Source of the DNA: Cytophagaceae bacterium
GTDB taxonomy: Bacteria; Bacteroidota; Bacteroidia; Cytophagales; Spirosomataceae
Reading direction: 5' to 3'
Assembly (NCBI GenBank): GCA_016722655.1
Contig: JADKIR010000004.1
Coordinates: 1,674,001-1,738,000, forward strand
Length of the DNA stretch: 64,000 nt
Part shown: in pieces, positions 33,979 to 44,404 of the stretch
Layout: the number at the start of each line of letters is the position of its first letter
Position numbering within the stretch: position 1 is the first letter of the stretch
Position numbers and translations under genes: made by a program
Notes under the pieces: model-generated
The model's input: only the letters and a program-made list of their open reading frames with translations
Database searches by the model: none
What the model was told of the DNA's origin: nothing

Positions 33979-34677
33979 ATGGCTAGAATAAGCAAAAAAA
34001 GAAAAGAAGCACTTTCGAAATTTGATGCGACAAAATCGTATTCATTGGAAGAAGCCGCTGCAATTTTGAAAGAAATCTCCTACACCAAATTCGATTCTTC
34101 TGTTGACATCGACGTACGTTTGGGCGTTGACCCTCGTAAAGCCGACCAGATGGTTCGTGGCGTAGTAGCCCTTCCTCACGGAACAGGTAAAACCGTTCGC
34201 GTATTGGTACTTTGCTCTCCTGACAAGGAAGAGGAGGCCAAAGCAGCCGGTGCCGACTACGTAGGTTTGGATGATTACATTCAAAAAATCGAAAAAGGCT
34301 GGACTGATATCGACGTGATCATCACCATGCCTACCGTAATGGCTAAATTGGGCCGTTTGGGTAAAATATTAGGTCCTCGTGGCTTAATGCCTAACCCAAA
34401 ATCAGGTACAGTTACCCTTGAAGTAGGTAAGGCAGTACAAGAAGTGAAAGCCGGTAAAATCGACTTCAAAGTTGATAAAACAGGTATCATTCACGCAGGT
34501 ATCGGAAAAGTATCTTTCGACGCCAAGAAAATCGCTGAAAACGCTGACGAGTTAGTTCATACATTGATCAAACTTAAGCCTTCTTCGGCAAAAGGAACAT
34601 ACGTAAAAGGCATCACTTTGTCTTCAACTATGTCACCTGGTATTCAGATTGACAAATCAACAATAATCGGACTGTAA
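33979..34677 (+). CDS. rplA: 50S ribosomal protein L1
   Basis: L1 (232 residues) forms the L1 stalk that handles E-site tRNA, and in many bacteria represses its own operon. Visible features are the start RISKKRKEALSKFDATKSYSLEEAAAILKE, SSVDIDVRLGVDPRKADQMVRGVVALPHGTGK, the conserved MPTVMAKLGRLGKILGPRGLMPNPKSGT and the ending LSSTMSPGIQIDKSTI. It follows rplK by 68 bases and precedes rplJ by 2 bases. Confidence 0.97.
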   Translation: MARISKKRKEALSKFDATKSYSLEEAAAILKEISYTKFDSSVDIDVRLGVDPRKADQMVRGVVALPHGTGKTVRVLVLCSPDKEEEAKAAGADYVGLDDYIQKIEKGWTDIDVIITMPTVMAKLGRLGKILGPRGLMPNPKSGTVTLEVGKAVQEVKAGKIDFKVDKTGIIHAGIGKVSFDAKKIAENADELVHTLIKLKPSSAKGTYVKGITLSSTMSPGIQIDKSTIIGL

Positions 34678-34679
34678 TC

Positions 34680-35213
34680 ATGAGAAGAGAAGAAAAAGCA
34701 CTTATCATTGAGAATCTTACCGAAAAGTTTGCCAACATTCCTTATTTCTATATCACTGACGCAAGCGGTATGTCTGTTGCTAAAACCAACAAACTTAGAC
34801 GTCTTTGTTTCGACAGAGGTATCGAATATATAGTAGTGAAAAACACACTTATCGAGAAGGCTCTTGAGTCGCTCGACACAGATTACACGGCTTTCAACGA
34901 GTCAGTCCTTAAAGGATTCTCTGGTATCATGTTTCACCCTGAATCGGGTAAAGCTGCTGCCAAATTGATCAAAGATTTCCTGAAAGAAAACAAAGACTCA
35001 ATCAAGCTTAAAGGAGCTTCAATAGACGGTGGATTGTTTGTTGGTCACGACCAATTAGACGCTCTGACGAACTTGAAATCTAAAGCTGAGATGATTGGCG
35101 AAGTAATCGGATTGCTACAATCACCTGCTAAAAATGTCATTGGTGCATTGCAGAGTGGTGGCAACAAACTGGCTGGAATACTTAAAACTCTATCAGAGAA
35201 AGAAGCAGCCTGA
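34680..35213 (+). CDS. rplJ: 50S ribosomal protein L10
   Basis: L10 (177 residues) anchors L7/L12 dimers to the ribosome stalk. The start MRREEKALIIENLTEKFANIPYFYITDASGMSVAKTNKLRRLC and the C-terminal helix SPAKNVIGALQSGGNKLAGILKTLSEKE (L12-binding) are typical. It lies 2 bases after rplA, suggesting translational coupling, and 74 bases before rplL. Confidence 0.96.
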   Translation: MRREEKALIIENLTEKFANIPYFYITDASGMSVAKTNKLRRLCFDRGIEYIVVKNTLIEKALESLDTDYTAFNESVLKGFSGIMFHPESGKAAAKLIKDFLKENKDSIKLKGASIDGGLFVGHDQLDALTNLKSKAEMIGEVIGLLQSPAKNVIGALQSGGNKLAGILKTLSEKEAA

Positions 35214-35287
35214 TTTTTTTAACCGGATGTTGCAAGGTGCAGCATTCAATTTTTAAATATTGTTTATAAAATAAAAATTCTATAAAA

Positions 35288-35671
35288 ATGGCAGATTTGA
35301 AAGCATTCGCTGAACAATTAGTTAATTTGACAGTAAAAGAGGTAAATGAGCTTGCAGCTATCCTCAAAGACGAATATGGTATTGAGCCAGCTGCTGCTGG
35401 TGCTGTAATGGTAGCCGGTCCGGCTGCTGGTGGTGGCGAAGCTGAGGCTGTAGCTGAGCAAACAGCATTCGACGTAATCCTTAAATCAGGTGGTGCTAAC
35501 AAACTTCAGGTTGTGAAGTTGGTTAAAGACCTTACAGGTTTAGGTTTGAAAGAAGCTAAAGAATTAGTTGATTCAGCTCCTAAAGCTTTGAAAGAAGGTA
35601 TCGCAAAAGACGAAGCTACAGCTCTTAAAACTCAGTTAGAAGAAGCTGGTGCTGAAGTAGAAATTAAATAA
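35288..35671 (+). CDS. rplL: 50S ribosomal protein L7/L12
   Basis: L7/L12 (127 residues) is the mobile stalk protein that recruits translation GTPases. The N-terminal dimerisation domain (ADLKAFAEQLVNLTVKEVNELAAILKDEYGIEP), an Ala-rich hinge (AAAGAVMVAGPAAGGGEAEAVAEQ) and the C-terminal domain (FDVILKSGGANKLQVVKLVKDLTGLGLKEAKELVDSAPK) are all present. A strong hairpin with T residues follows it, before rpoB. Confidence 0.97.
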   Translation: MADLKAFAEQLVNLTVKEVNELAAILKDEYGIEPAAAGAVMVAGPAAGGGEAEAVAEQTAFDVILKSGGANKLQVVKLVKDLTGLGLKEAKELVDSAPKALKEGIAKDEATALKTQLEEAGAEVEIK

Positions 35672-36118
35672 TTTTTATAACAGTCTTACAATCAGACTCT
35701 GGTCAAAACGTTAAAGTTTTGGCCGAGTCTTTTTGTCATTTAAAAACCGGCCGTTTTTCATAAAGTTCTTTATCATAAAAATACGGCTGATAAATCAGGG
35801 CGGCTCACGCCACAAGCGTGACACTTGCTCCACACCAAAGCGTGGGAGCTCAAACAAAGGCTCAATCCCTGCCGCGGCTAATCACCGACACACCAAATAA
35901 AAACTTTCTGAGTTATTGATTCACAAGGAATTAGACTCAAAAAAGCTTTTTATCCGATACACTTCTGCTACTCGTAGGGCAGATGCAAAGGGGTAAATAG
36001 TTTTCTTCACTGCGATTATTTTTCTGAAAAGAAAACTCAATTTTAGCTCAAAAGGCTGGGGGAGAGGGTCACTTTTCAACAAGTAATTAAAATTTTTCAT
36101 TTTTAAACAATTAAAACC
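35672..36118. other. 447-base region between rplL and rpoB
   Basis: Besides the attenuator hairpin, this holds an A/T-rich bulged stem at 35750-35787 (GCCGT...ACGGC arms) and a hairpin TCACGC-CACAA-GCGTGA (35805-35821). Another pairing is AGTTTTCTT near 35999 with AAGAAAACT near 36028. There is no credible ORF, no tRNA and no consensus promoter. The region is much longer than other gaps in this operon. Confidence 0.5.
35694..35735 (+). terminator. Terminator-like attenuator between rplL and rpoB
   Basis: AGACTC...CAAAAC (35694-35708) pairs with GTTTTG...GAGTCT (35716-35730), a stem of about 14 pairs with mismatches, followed by five T residues. In E. coli a partial terminator at the same site sets the ribosomal protein to polymerase ratio. 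Confidence 0.8.
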
Positions 36119-39100
36119 TTGAAATTGACAGAAACCGGAAGGAAGTCCTTTGCAAGCGTTACGCCCGCATTAGAATATCCCGATTTCCTGGATATTCAGT
36201 TGCAATCGTTCACCGAATTTTTCCAGATTGACACCCCGGCCGAAAGCCGCCGTGCAGAAGGTCTGTATCAGACTTTTATGGACAATTTCCCGATTGCCGA
36301 CTCGCGTGAAAACTACGTACTGGAGTTCGTCGATTATACCATCGACCAACCCAAATACTCTGTAGATGAGTGTATCGACAGAGGCCTCACTTACTCAGTG
36401 CCACTTAAAGCCAAGCTTCGCTTACTTTGTAATGACACCGACAACGAAGACTTCGAGACCATCGAGCAGGAAGTATTCTTAGGAAACATTCCTTATATGA
36501 CTGGCCGTGGATCATTCGTTATCAATGGTGCTGAAAGGGTAATCGTTTCTCAGCTACACCGTTCACCAGGCGTGTTCTTCTCTATGAGCAAGCACACCAA
36601 TGGTACAAAACTATACTCTGCCCGTGTAATCCCAATGAAAGGATCATGGATAGAGTTCTCGACCGACGTAAACAACGTAATGTATGCTTACATCGACCGT
36701 AAAAAGAAATTTCCGGTAACTACACTATTACGTTCAATTGGTTTTGGTTCTGACAAAGAAATCCTTGACCTTTTCGGACTTTCAGAAGAAGTTGCTGCTA
36801 CTAAAGAAAACCTTAAAGGAGTAATTGGTCGCCGTCTGGCAGCAAGGGTTCTTAAAACCTGGACAGAAGACTTCGTGGATGAAGATACCGGTGAGGTAGT
36901 TTCTATCGATCGTAACGAAATTATCCTTGAGCGTGATTCTGTTATTTCTGAGAATGACCTTGAGTTAATTCTTGATACTGAGCAAAAATCCATTATTCTT
37001 CACAGGGAAGATGCCAATGTGTCAGAATTTAACATCATATATAATACACTTCAAAAAGATAGCTCAAACTCTGAAAAAGAGGCCGTTGAGCAAATCTACC
37101 GTCAGTTGAGAAACACTGAAGCACCTGATGAGGCCACGGCTCGTGAAATCATCCAGGGCTTATTCTTCTCTGATAAGCGTTATGATTTGGGTGAGGTGGG
37201 TCGTTACAGAGTAAACACCAAATTGAGCCTTGATACTCCTTTGGAAACTTCGGTTTTGACCAAAGAAGACATCATTTCAATCGTGAAATATCTGATTGGA
37301 CTTATAAATTCCAAAGCAGTTGTCGATGATATTGACCACTTGTCAAATCGTCGTGTACGTACTGTAGGTGAGCAGCTTTCAGGACAATTCGGAGTAGGTC
37401 TTGCCCGTATGGCCCGTACCATTAAAGAAAGAATGAACGTTCGTGATAACGAAGACTTCAAGCCGGTTGATTTGATCAACGCCCGTACTTTGTCTTCTGT
37501 AATCAACTCATTCTTTGGGACTAACCAGCTTTCTCAGTTTATGGACCAAACCAACCCATTGGCTGAGATTACTCACAAACGTCGTCTTTCAGCCTTAGGA
37601 CCAGGTGGTCTTTCGCGTGAAAGAGCCGGTTTCGAGGTTCGTGACGTTCACTATACGCACTATGGTCGTCTGTGTACTATCGAAACTCCAGAGGGTCCAA
37701 ACATCGGTTTGATATCTTCACTTTGTACTTTTGCAAAAGTTAACTCGATGGGCTTTATTGAAACTCCTTATATGAAAATAGAAGGGGGTAAGCTTTCGGG
37801 CGAAATAGAATATTTGACAGCTGAAGAAGAAGATGGTAAACACATAGCCATGGCTACTTCAGAAACCAAAAAAGATGGTACTTTCAGTATTGATCTTCTA
37901 AAATGTAGATATGAAGGGGATTTTCCTTTGAAAAACCCTAGCGAAATTGAATTCATGGACATTGCTCCTAATCAAATCGTTGCCATTGCTGCTTCATTGA
38001 TTCCATTCCTTGAGCATGATGATGCCAACCGTGCGCTGATGGGTTCAAACATGCAGCGTCAGGCGGTGCCTTTGTTGCGTCCCGAAGCCCCAATTGTTGG
38101 TACAGGACTTGAAGGAAAACTTGCCCGTGACTCTCGTACACTTGTGGTGGCGGAAGGAGAAGGCGTTATCGATTACGTTGATGCCGATAAAATCGTAGTA
38201 AACTATGATTGGTCTGAAAATCAGAAACTTGTTAATTTTGATACTAACCTCAAAACTTACAGTCTGATTAAATTCCGTCGTACCAACCAGGATACTTGCA
38301 TTAACCTTCGCCCAATTGTATTAAAAGGTCAGAAAGTAACAAAAGGTCAGATTTTGGTAGAAGGATATGCTACTCAAGGTGGCGAACTTGCTCTTGGACG
38401 TAACCTTCAGGTTGCATTCATGCCTTGGCAAGGTTATAACTTTGAGGATGCCATCGTTATCTCTGAAAGGGTTGTTCGTGAAGATATCTTTACATCAATA
38501 CACATCGAAGAGTTTGACTTGGAAGTTCGTGATACCAAGCGTGGAGAAGAAGAGCTTACAGCTGAGATTCCAAACGTATCAGAAGAAGCTGTTAAAAACC
38601 TGGACGAAAACGGTATCGTGCGTACTGGTACTCACATCAAAGAAGGTGATATCTTGATTGGTAAGATTACTCCAAAAGGGGAATCTGATCCTACACCGGA
38701 AGAAAAACTTCTTCGTGCTATCTTCGGCGACAAAGCCGGCGATGTGAAAGATGCTTCTAAAAAAGCACCTCCTTCATTAAGAGGGGTTATTATAGATACA
38801 AAATTGTTCTCACGCCCTTCAAAAGAAGAAAGAGTTAAACATAAAGAAGAGCTTAAAACACTTCTTAAAAGCCATAGCAAGAATCTTTCTGATCTGAAAA
38901 ATGTGATGATTGATAAAATGACTACCCTTTTGGATGGTCAGACTTGTAACGGAGTTAAGCATAAATTTGGTGAAGAATTGATATCAAAAGGTGTTAAATT
39001 CAATAAATCTAACATCTCTAATAATCTTTTCCCTGATAAAAACCCGTTTGTTGATGAAAGCACCTACAATGTTCCTGAAGAGTCAAATCTTTTTGGTGAT

Positions 39101-39976
39101 ATTATACTTGAAGGCTGGACAAGCGATGACGAGCTAAATGCTTCTTTGATTTCTTTGGTTAAAAACTATTTGACCAGAAGATCAGAAATCATCGGCGTAT
39201 TCAAAAGAGAGAAGTTTGTTCTCGAAGTAGGGGATGAACTTCCTGCTGGTATCGTTAAATTGGCTAAAGTTTACATTGCTAAAAAACGTAAGTTGAAAGT
39301 GGGTGATAAAATGGCCGGTCGTCACGGTAACAAAGGGGTGGTTGCCAAAATCGTTCGCGATGAAGACATGCCTTTCCTTGAAGATGGTAGCACAATGGAT
39401 ATCGTACTTAACCCTCTTGGTGTACCTTCCCGTATGAACATCGGTCAGCTGTATGAAGTTGTACTGGGTTGGGCAGGACGTAAATTGGGACGTAAATATG
39501 CAACTCCAATTTTTGATGGTGCTTCAGCCGAAGAGGTTAATTCAGAGTTGATAGAAGCCGGATTGGCAGAATATGGTCGTACTCAGCTTTACAACGGACT
39601 TACCGGAGAGCCTTTTGACCAAAAAACTACAGTGGGTATCATGTATATGTTGAAACTGGGTCACCTGGTTGATGACAAAATGCACGCCCGTTCTATCGGA
39701 CCATACTCTTTGATTACGCAACAGCCATTAGGAGGTAAAGCTCAGTTTGGTGGTCAGCGTTTCGGTGAGATGGAGGTTTGGGCTCTTGAGGCTTTTGGTG
39801 CATCACATGTATTGCGTGAGATTCTTACACTGAAATCTGATGATGTATTGGGTCGTGCCAAGGCTTATGAAGCTATCGTTAAGGGTGAAAACCTTCCGAA
39901 AGCAAGTATCCCTGAGTCGTTCAACGTGTTGGTGCATGAACTAAGAGGTCTTGCATTGGAAATCACTCTTAATTAA
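36119..39976 (+). CDS. rpoB: RNA polymerase beta subunit (TTG start)
   Basis: The beta subunit (1285 residues) forms half of the RNA polymerase active-site cleft. Motifs are intact: FFGTNQLSQFMDQTNPLAEITHKRRLSALGPGGLSRERAGFEVRDVH (rifampicin region, with the wild-type Ser/His/Arg/Ser set), EGPNIGLI, MGSNMQRQAVPL, GDKMAGRHGNKGVV and PLGGKAQFGGQRFGEMEVWALEA. The start is TTG at 36119 (or TTG at 36125): an in-frame TAA at 36104 precedes it and the first ATG is only at codon 54, inside conserved sequence. rpoC follows 34 bases later. Confidence 0.97.
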   Translation: MKLTETGRKSFASVTPALEYPDFLDIQLQSFTEFFQIDTPAESRRAEGLYQTFMDNFPIADSRENYVLEFVDYTIDQPKYSVDECIDRGLTYSVPLKAKLRLLCNDTDNEDFETIEQEVFLGNIPYMTGRGSFVINGAERVIVSQLHRSPGVFFSMSKHTNGTKLYSARVIPMKGSWIEFSTDVNNVMYAYIDRKKKFPVTTLLRSIGFGSDKEILDLFGLSEEVAATKENLKGVIGRRLAARVLKTWTEDFVDEDTGEVVSIDRNEIILERDSVISENDLELILDTEQKSIILHREDANVSEFNIIYNTLQKDSSNSEKEAVEQIYRQLRNTEAPDEATAREIIQGLFFSDKRYDLGEVGRYRVNTKLSLDTPLETSVLTKEDIISIVKYLIGLINSKAVVDDIDHLSNRRVRTVGEQLSGQFGVGLARMARTIKERMNVRDNEDFKPVDLINARTLSSVINSFFGTNQLSQFMDQTNPLAEITHKRRLSALGPGGLSRERAGFEVRDVHYTHYGRLCTIETPEGPNIGLISSLCTFAKVNSMGFIETPYMKIEGGKLSGEIEYLTAEEEDGKHIAMATSETKKDGTFSIDLLKCRYEGDFPLKNPSEIEFMDIAPNQIVAIAASLIPFLEHDDANRALMGSNMQRQAVPLLRPEAPIVGTGLEGKLARDSRTLVVAEGEGVIDYVDADKIVVNYDWSENQKLVNFDTNLKTYSLIKFRRTNQDTCINLRPIVLKGQKVTKGQILVEGYATQGGELALGRNLQVAFMPWQGYNFEDAIVISERVVREDIFTSIHIEEFDLEVRDTKRGEEELTAEIPNVSEEAVKNLDENGIVRTGTHIKEGDILIGKITPKGESDPTPEEKLLRAIFGDKAGDVKDASKKAPPSLRGVIIDTKLFSRPSKEERVKHKEELKTLLKSHSKNLSDLKNVMIDKMTTLLDGQTCNGVKHKFGEELISKGVKFNKSNISNNLFPDKNPFVDESTYNVPEESNLFGDIILEGWTSDDELNASLISLVKNYLTRRSEIIGVFKREKFVLEVGDELPAGIVKLAKVYIAKKRKLKVGDKMAGRHGNKGVVAKIVRDEDMPFLEDGSTMDIVLNPLGVPSRMNIGQLYEVVLGWAGRKLGRKYATPIFDGASAEEVNSELIEAGLAEYGRTQLYNGLTGEPFDQKTTVGIMYMLKLGHLVDDKMHARSIGPYSLITQQPLGGKAQFGGQRFGEMEVWALEAFGASHVLREILTLKSDDVLGRAKAYEAIVKGENLPKASIPESFNVLVHELRGLALEITLN

Positions 39977-40010
39977 GTAAAATATCATTTTCATAAAAAA
40001 GAATTAGAAA

Positions 40011-43000
40011 ATGTCATTAAAGAAAAATAAAAAGCTAAACAGCGATTTTGATAGCATAACCATTAGTCTTGCCTCTCCAGAGTCAATTCTGGAAGGATCT
40101 TATGGTGAAGTTACTCAACCCGAAACTATTAACTACAGAACCTACAAGCCTGAAATGGGCGGTCTGTTCTGTGAGCGTATTTTCGGGCCGGTTAAAGACT
40201 GGGAATGTCACTGTGGAAAATACAAAAGAATTCGTTACAAGGGTATCATTTGTGACCGTTGTGGTGTAGAAGTGACCGAGAAAAAAGTACGTCGCGAGCG
40301 TATGGGTCACATCGAATTGGTTGTGCCGGTGGCTCACATCTGGTATTTCCGTTCTTTGCCAAACAAAATAGGATACCTATTGGGTCTTTCTTCTAAAAAA
40401 CTAGATCAGGTTATCTACTATGAAAGATATGTAGTAGTTCAGGCCGGTATCAAAGAGGAAGATGGCATCTCTCAAATGGACTTCCTTACTGAAGAAGAGT
40501 ACTTGGATATCCTTGACAAATTGCCAAGAGAAAACCAATTACTTCCTGATGAGGATCCTCAGAAATTCATCGCCAAGATGGGTGCTGAGTCACTTTACAT
40601 GTTATTGTCAAGAATCAAGTTGGATGAATTGTCGTATGAACTACGTCACCAGGCCGCTACAGATACTTCTCAGCAACGTAAAGCAGAAGCCTTGAAGCGT
40701 CTGAAAGTAGTAGAATCATTCCGTGATTCAAGAAATCGTATTGAAAATCGCCCGGAATGGATGGTTATTCGTATGGTTCCGGTTATTCCGCCTGAATTGC
40801 GTCCTTTGGTGCCATTAGATGGTGGTCGTTTTGCAACTTCTGACTTAAATGATCTTTACCGTAGAGTAATTATCAGAAACAACCGTCTGAAAAGATTGCT
40901 TGAAATCAAAGCTCCGGAAGTAATCCTGCGTAACGAAAAACGTATGCTTCAGGAAGCCGTTGATTCACTTTTTGATAACTCAAGAAAAGTTAACGCAGTA
41001 AGATCAGATGGTAACCGTGCCTTGAAATCTCTTTCAGATATGTTGAAAGGTAAACAGGGTCGTTTCCGTCAAAACCTCTTGGGTAAAAGGGTGGATTACT
41101 CAGGTCGTTCGGTTATCGTAGTAGGACCAGAAATGAAACTTCATGAGTGTGGTCTTCCTAAAGATATGGCAGCCGAGTTATTCAAGCCGTTTATTATCAG
41201 GAAATTGATAGAAAGAGGTATCGTAAAAACTGTTAAATCTGCCAAGAAAATCGTGGACAGAAAAGACGCAGTTATTTGGGATATCCTCGAAAACGTTTTG
41301 AAAGGACACCCTGTATTGCTTAACCGTGCTCCTACTTTGCACCGTTTAGGTATTCAGGCATTCCAGCCAAAATTAGTCGAAGGAAAGGCAATTCAATTAC
41401 ACCCACTGGTTTGTACAGCCTTCAACGCTGACTTTGACGGTGACCAGATGGCCGTCCACGTGCCGCTTGGTCAGGAAGCCATCATGGAGGCTTCTGTATT
41501 GATGCTTTCTTCGCACAATATCCTTAACCCTGCCAATGGTGCACCTATCACCGTACCTTCTCAGGACATGGTTTTAGGTCTTTATTATGTAACCAAAGGT
41601 AAAAAATCAACACCTGAGGAGCCAATTATAGGAGAAGGAAAAACTTTCTATTCTGCCGAAGAAGTTGTGATTGCTATCAATGAAGGTCTTCTTTCAAAAC
41701 ATGCTTTCATAAAAGTGAAAGTTACCATTAAAAACGAAAAAGGAGAATTAGAAGAAAAAATAATTGATACTGTTGCCGGTCGTGTATTGTTCAATCAGTT
41801 CGTTCCTGAAAAAGTGGGATATATTGATGAACTTTTGACCAAGAAAAAACTACAGGTAATTATTGGGAAAGTTTTCAAAGAAGTATCTTTTGCCCGTACT
41901 GCCCAGTTTTTGGATGATATCAAAGAATTAGGTTTCCAATCTGCCTTTAAAGGTGGTTTATCCATCGGTTTGGGTGATATCATGATTCCTGAGGAAAAAC
42001 AATCATTGATTGAAAATGCAAGGGTCGAGGTAGAAGAAGTACAAAGTAACTATATGTTTGGTATCATCACTGAGCGTGAGCGTTATAACCAAATCATCGA
42101 TATCTGGACACGTGTTAATACACGTTTAAGAGAAACTTTACTTCGTCAGCTGGAAAATGATCGTCAGGGCTTTAACCCTGTATATATGATGATGCACTCT
42201 GGTGCCCGTGGTTCTCAGGAGCAGATTCGTCAGTTAGGTGGTATGAGGGGTCTTATGGCCAAACCTCAGAAAAACATCGCCGGTTCTGTAGGTGAAATCA
42301 TCGAGAACCCGATTCTTTCCAACTTCAAAGAAGGTCTTGACGTACTTGAGTACTTTATCTCTACTCACGGTGCTCGTAAAGGTCTTGCCGATACAGCCCT
42401 AAAAACAGCCGATGCCGGTTATCTGACTCGTCGTCTTCATGATGTAGCTCAGGACGTGGTTGTTAATGAGGTGGATTGCGGTACCTTGAGAGGTATCAAC
42501 GTATCAGCTCTGAAAGAAAATGATGACATCATTGAGCCACTTTCTGAAAGGATTTTGGGTCGTACATCAGTTCATGATATTATCGATCCTTTGACTAAAG
42601 AATTGATTTTGGTAGCAGGCGAGGAAATTACTGAAGAAATAGCCGAAAGAATCGACGAAACCGCTATCGAAACCATTGAGATTCGTTCAGCTCTTACTTG
42701 CGAAACTAAAGTAGGTATTTGTGCAAAATGTTACGGACGTAACCTTGCTTCTGGTCGAATGGTGGATGCCGGTGAAGCTGTGGGTGTAATTGCCTCTCAG
42801 TCAATCGGTGAGCCGGGTACTCAGTTGACACTTCGTACATTCCACACCGGTGGTACTGCCATGAACGTGTCTGTTGAAGCCAATTTGAAAGCCAAATTTG
42901 CAGGTAAAATTGACTTTGAAGAAATCAGAACAGTAGAATCTCTTGATAAAGAAGGAAATCCAGCTACAATCGTAATCGGTCGTAGAGGTGAAATCAGAAT

Positions 43001-44315
43001 TATCGACGAGGCCACCAAACAAATCCTGATTTCGAATATCGTACCTTATGGTTCGACTATTCAGGTAAAAGATGGTCAGAAAATCACCAAAGGTGAGCCT
43101 ATCTGTCACTGGGATCAGTTCAATGCCGTAATCCTAACAGAGTTTGACGGAGTGGTTGAATACGATTCAATTGAAGAAGGTATTACTTTCCGTGAAGAAG
43201 CCGATGAGCAAACCGGTTTCCGCGATAAAGTAATCACGGACTCTAAAGACAGAGCCAAAAACCCTTCAATTATTGTAAAAACCGGTGACGAAACCAAGGA
43301 ATATAACCTTCCGGTTAATGCTCGTTTGATGGTTGAAGATGGTCAGCAAATCAAAGCAGGTCAGATTTTAGCCAAAATACCAAGAGCTATCAACATGAAC
43401 CGCGATATTACCGGTGGTCTTCCAAGGGTAACCGAGCTTTTTGAAGCCCGTAACCCATCGAACCCTGCAGTAGTATCTGAAATCGACGGTGTTGTGTCTT
43501 ATGGAACCATCAAGCGTGGTAATCGTGAGATCTTTGTAGAGGCCAAAGATGGTACCAAAATGAAATACATGGTATCACTTTCTAAACTTATCCTTGTACA
43601 GGAAGGTGACTATATCCGTGCGGGTGAGCCACTTTCTGACGGTGCCATTACGCCTGCCGATATACTTCGTATCAAAGGACCAACCGCCGTACAGGAATAC
43701 TTGGTTGATGAAACCCAGGCCGTATATCGTCAGCAGGGTGTGAAAATCTCTGACAAGCATATCGAGGTGATAGTACGCCAGATGATGCAGAAAGTTGACG
43801 TATTGGATGCCGGTGACACCATGTTCCTTGAGATGCAGGCCGTAGATAAGTGGACATTCCGCGAAGAAAACGACCGTATCATTGACAAGAAAGTGGTAAT
43901 GGATTCCGGTGCTTCTGAAAACTTCAAGCCTGGTCAGATTATCACCAACCGTGAGTTTAGAGACGAAAACGGTCGTCTGAAACGTGAAGACAAGAAACTT
44001 ATGACCGTGCGTGATGCACAGCCTGCGGTTTCTCAGGTAATCCTTCAGGGTATTACCACGGCTTCATTGGGTACTGAGTCGTTTATCTCGGCAGCATCGT
44101 TCCAGGAAACTACCAAGGTACTTTCTGAAGCAGCCGTAAAAGGTAAGCGTGACGACCTGGCCGGTCTGAAAGAAAACGTAATAGTAGGTCACCTGATCCC
44201 TGCTGGTACCGGAAAACGCACCTATCAAAACATACAGGTAAATACTGTAGAAGAGATAGAAGCCGCTCAGGCCCGCAGATTGGCAGAGCCTCGCAGAAGA
44301 GAATACGTAGATTAA
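40011..44315 (+). CDS. rpoC: RNA polymerase beta-prime subunit
   Basis: The beta-prime subunit (1434 residues) carries the catalytic NADFDGD triad (TAFNADFDGDQMAVHVPLG). The N-terminal zinc site is CHCGKYKRIRYKGIICDRCGVEV, the switch region GKRVDYSGRSVIVVGPEM, and the second zinc site CETKVGICAKCYGRNLASG. The trigger-loop area LRTFHTGG and the C-terminal SFISAASFQETTKVLSEAAVKGKRDDL are present. Bacteroidota length and order are normal. It ends at a strong terminator. Confidence 0.98.
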   Translation: MSLKKNKKLNSDFDSITISLASPESILEGSYGEVTQPETINYRTYKPEMGGLFCERIFGPVKDWECHCGKYKRIRYKGIICDRCGVEVTEKKVRRERMGHIELVVPVAHIWYFRSLPNKIGYLLGLSSKKLDQVIYYERYVVVQAGIKEEDGISQMDFLTEEEYLDILDKLPRENQLLPDEDPQKFIAKMGAESLYMLLSRIKLDELSYELRHQAATDTSQQRKAEALKRLKVVESFRDSRNRIENRPEWMVIRMVPVIPPELRPLVPLDGGRFATSDLNDLYRRVIIRNNRLKRLLEIKAPEVILRNEKRMLQEAVDSLFDNSRKVNAVRSDGNRALKSLSDMLKGKQGRFRQNLLGKRVDYSGRSVIVVGPEMKLHECGLPKDMAAELFKPFIIRKLIERGIVKTVKSAKKIVDRKDAVIWDILENVLKGHPVLLNRAPTLHRLGIQAFQPKLVEGKAIQLHPLVCTAFNADFDGDQMAVHVPLGQEAIMEASVLMLSSHNILNPANGAPITVPSQDMVLGLYYVTKGKKSTPEEPIIGEGKTFYSAEEVVIAINEGLLSKHAFIKVKVTIKNEKGELEEKIIDTVAGRVLFNQFVPEKVGYIDELLTKKKLQVIIGKVFKEVSFARTAQFLDDIKELGFQSAFKGGLSIGLGDIMIPEEKQSLIENARVEVEEVQSNYMFGIITERERYNQIIDIWTRVNTRLRETLLRQLENDRQGFNPVYMMMHSGARGSQEQIRQLGGMRGLMAKPQKNIAGSVGEIIENPILSNFKEGLDVLEYFISTHGARKGLADTALKTADAGYLTRRLHDVAQDVVVNEVDCGTLRGINVSALKENDDIIEPLSERILGRTSVHDIIDPLTKELILVAGEEITEEIAERIDETAIETIEIRSALTCETKVGICAKCYGRNLASGRMVDAGEAVGVIASQSIGEPGTQLTLRTFHTGGTAMNVSVEANLKAKFAGKIDFEEIRTVESLDKEGNPATIVIGRRGEIRIIDEATKQILISNIVPYGSTIQVKDGQKITKGEPICHWDQFNAVILTEFDGVVEYDSIEEGITFREEADEQTGFRDKVITDSKDRAKNPSIIVKTGDETKEYNLPVNARLMVEDGQQIKAGQILAKIPRAINMNRDITGGLPRVTELFEARNPSNPAVVSEIDGVVSYGTIKRGNREIFVEAKDGTKMKYMVSLSKLILVQEGDYIRAGEPLSDGAITPADILRIKGPTAVQEYLVDETQAVYRQQGVKISDKHIEVIVRQMMQKVDVLDAGDTMFLEMQAVDKWTFREENDRIIDKKVVMDSGASENFKPGQIITNREFRDENGRLKREDKKLMTVRDAQPAVSQVILQGITTASLGTESFISAASFQETTKVLSEAAVKGKRDDLAGLKENVIVGHLIPAGTGKRTYQNIQVNTVEEIEAAQARRLAEPRRREYVD

Positions 44316-44335
44316 TTTCTAAAATCTCTTATATC

Positions 44336-44375
44336 AAAAATCCCCTTCTGGCTATGCTGGAAGGGGATTTTTTAT
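44336..44375 (+). terminator. Terminator after rpoC
   Basis: AAATCCCCTTC (44338-44348) and GAAGGGGATTT (44360-44370) form a perfect 11-bp stem with an 11-base loop, then a T-rich run. It ends the rplK-rpoC cluster. Confidence 0.9.
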
Positions 44376-44404
44376 TTTTAAAAAAATAATTAAACAACCA
44401 ATTT

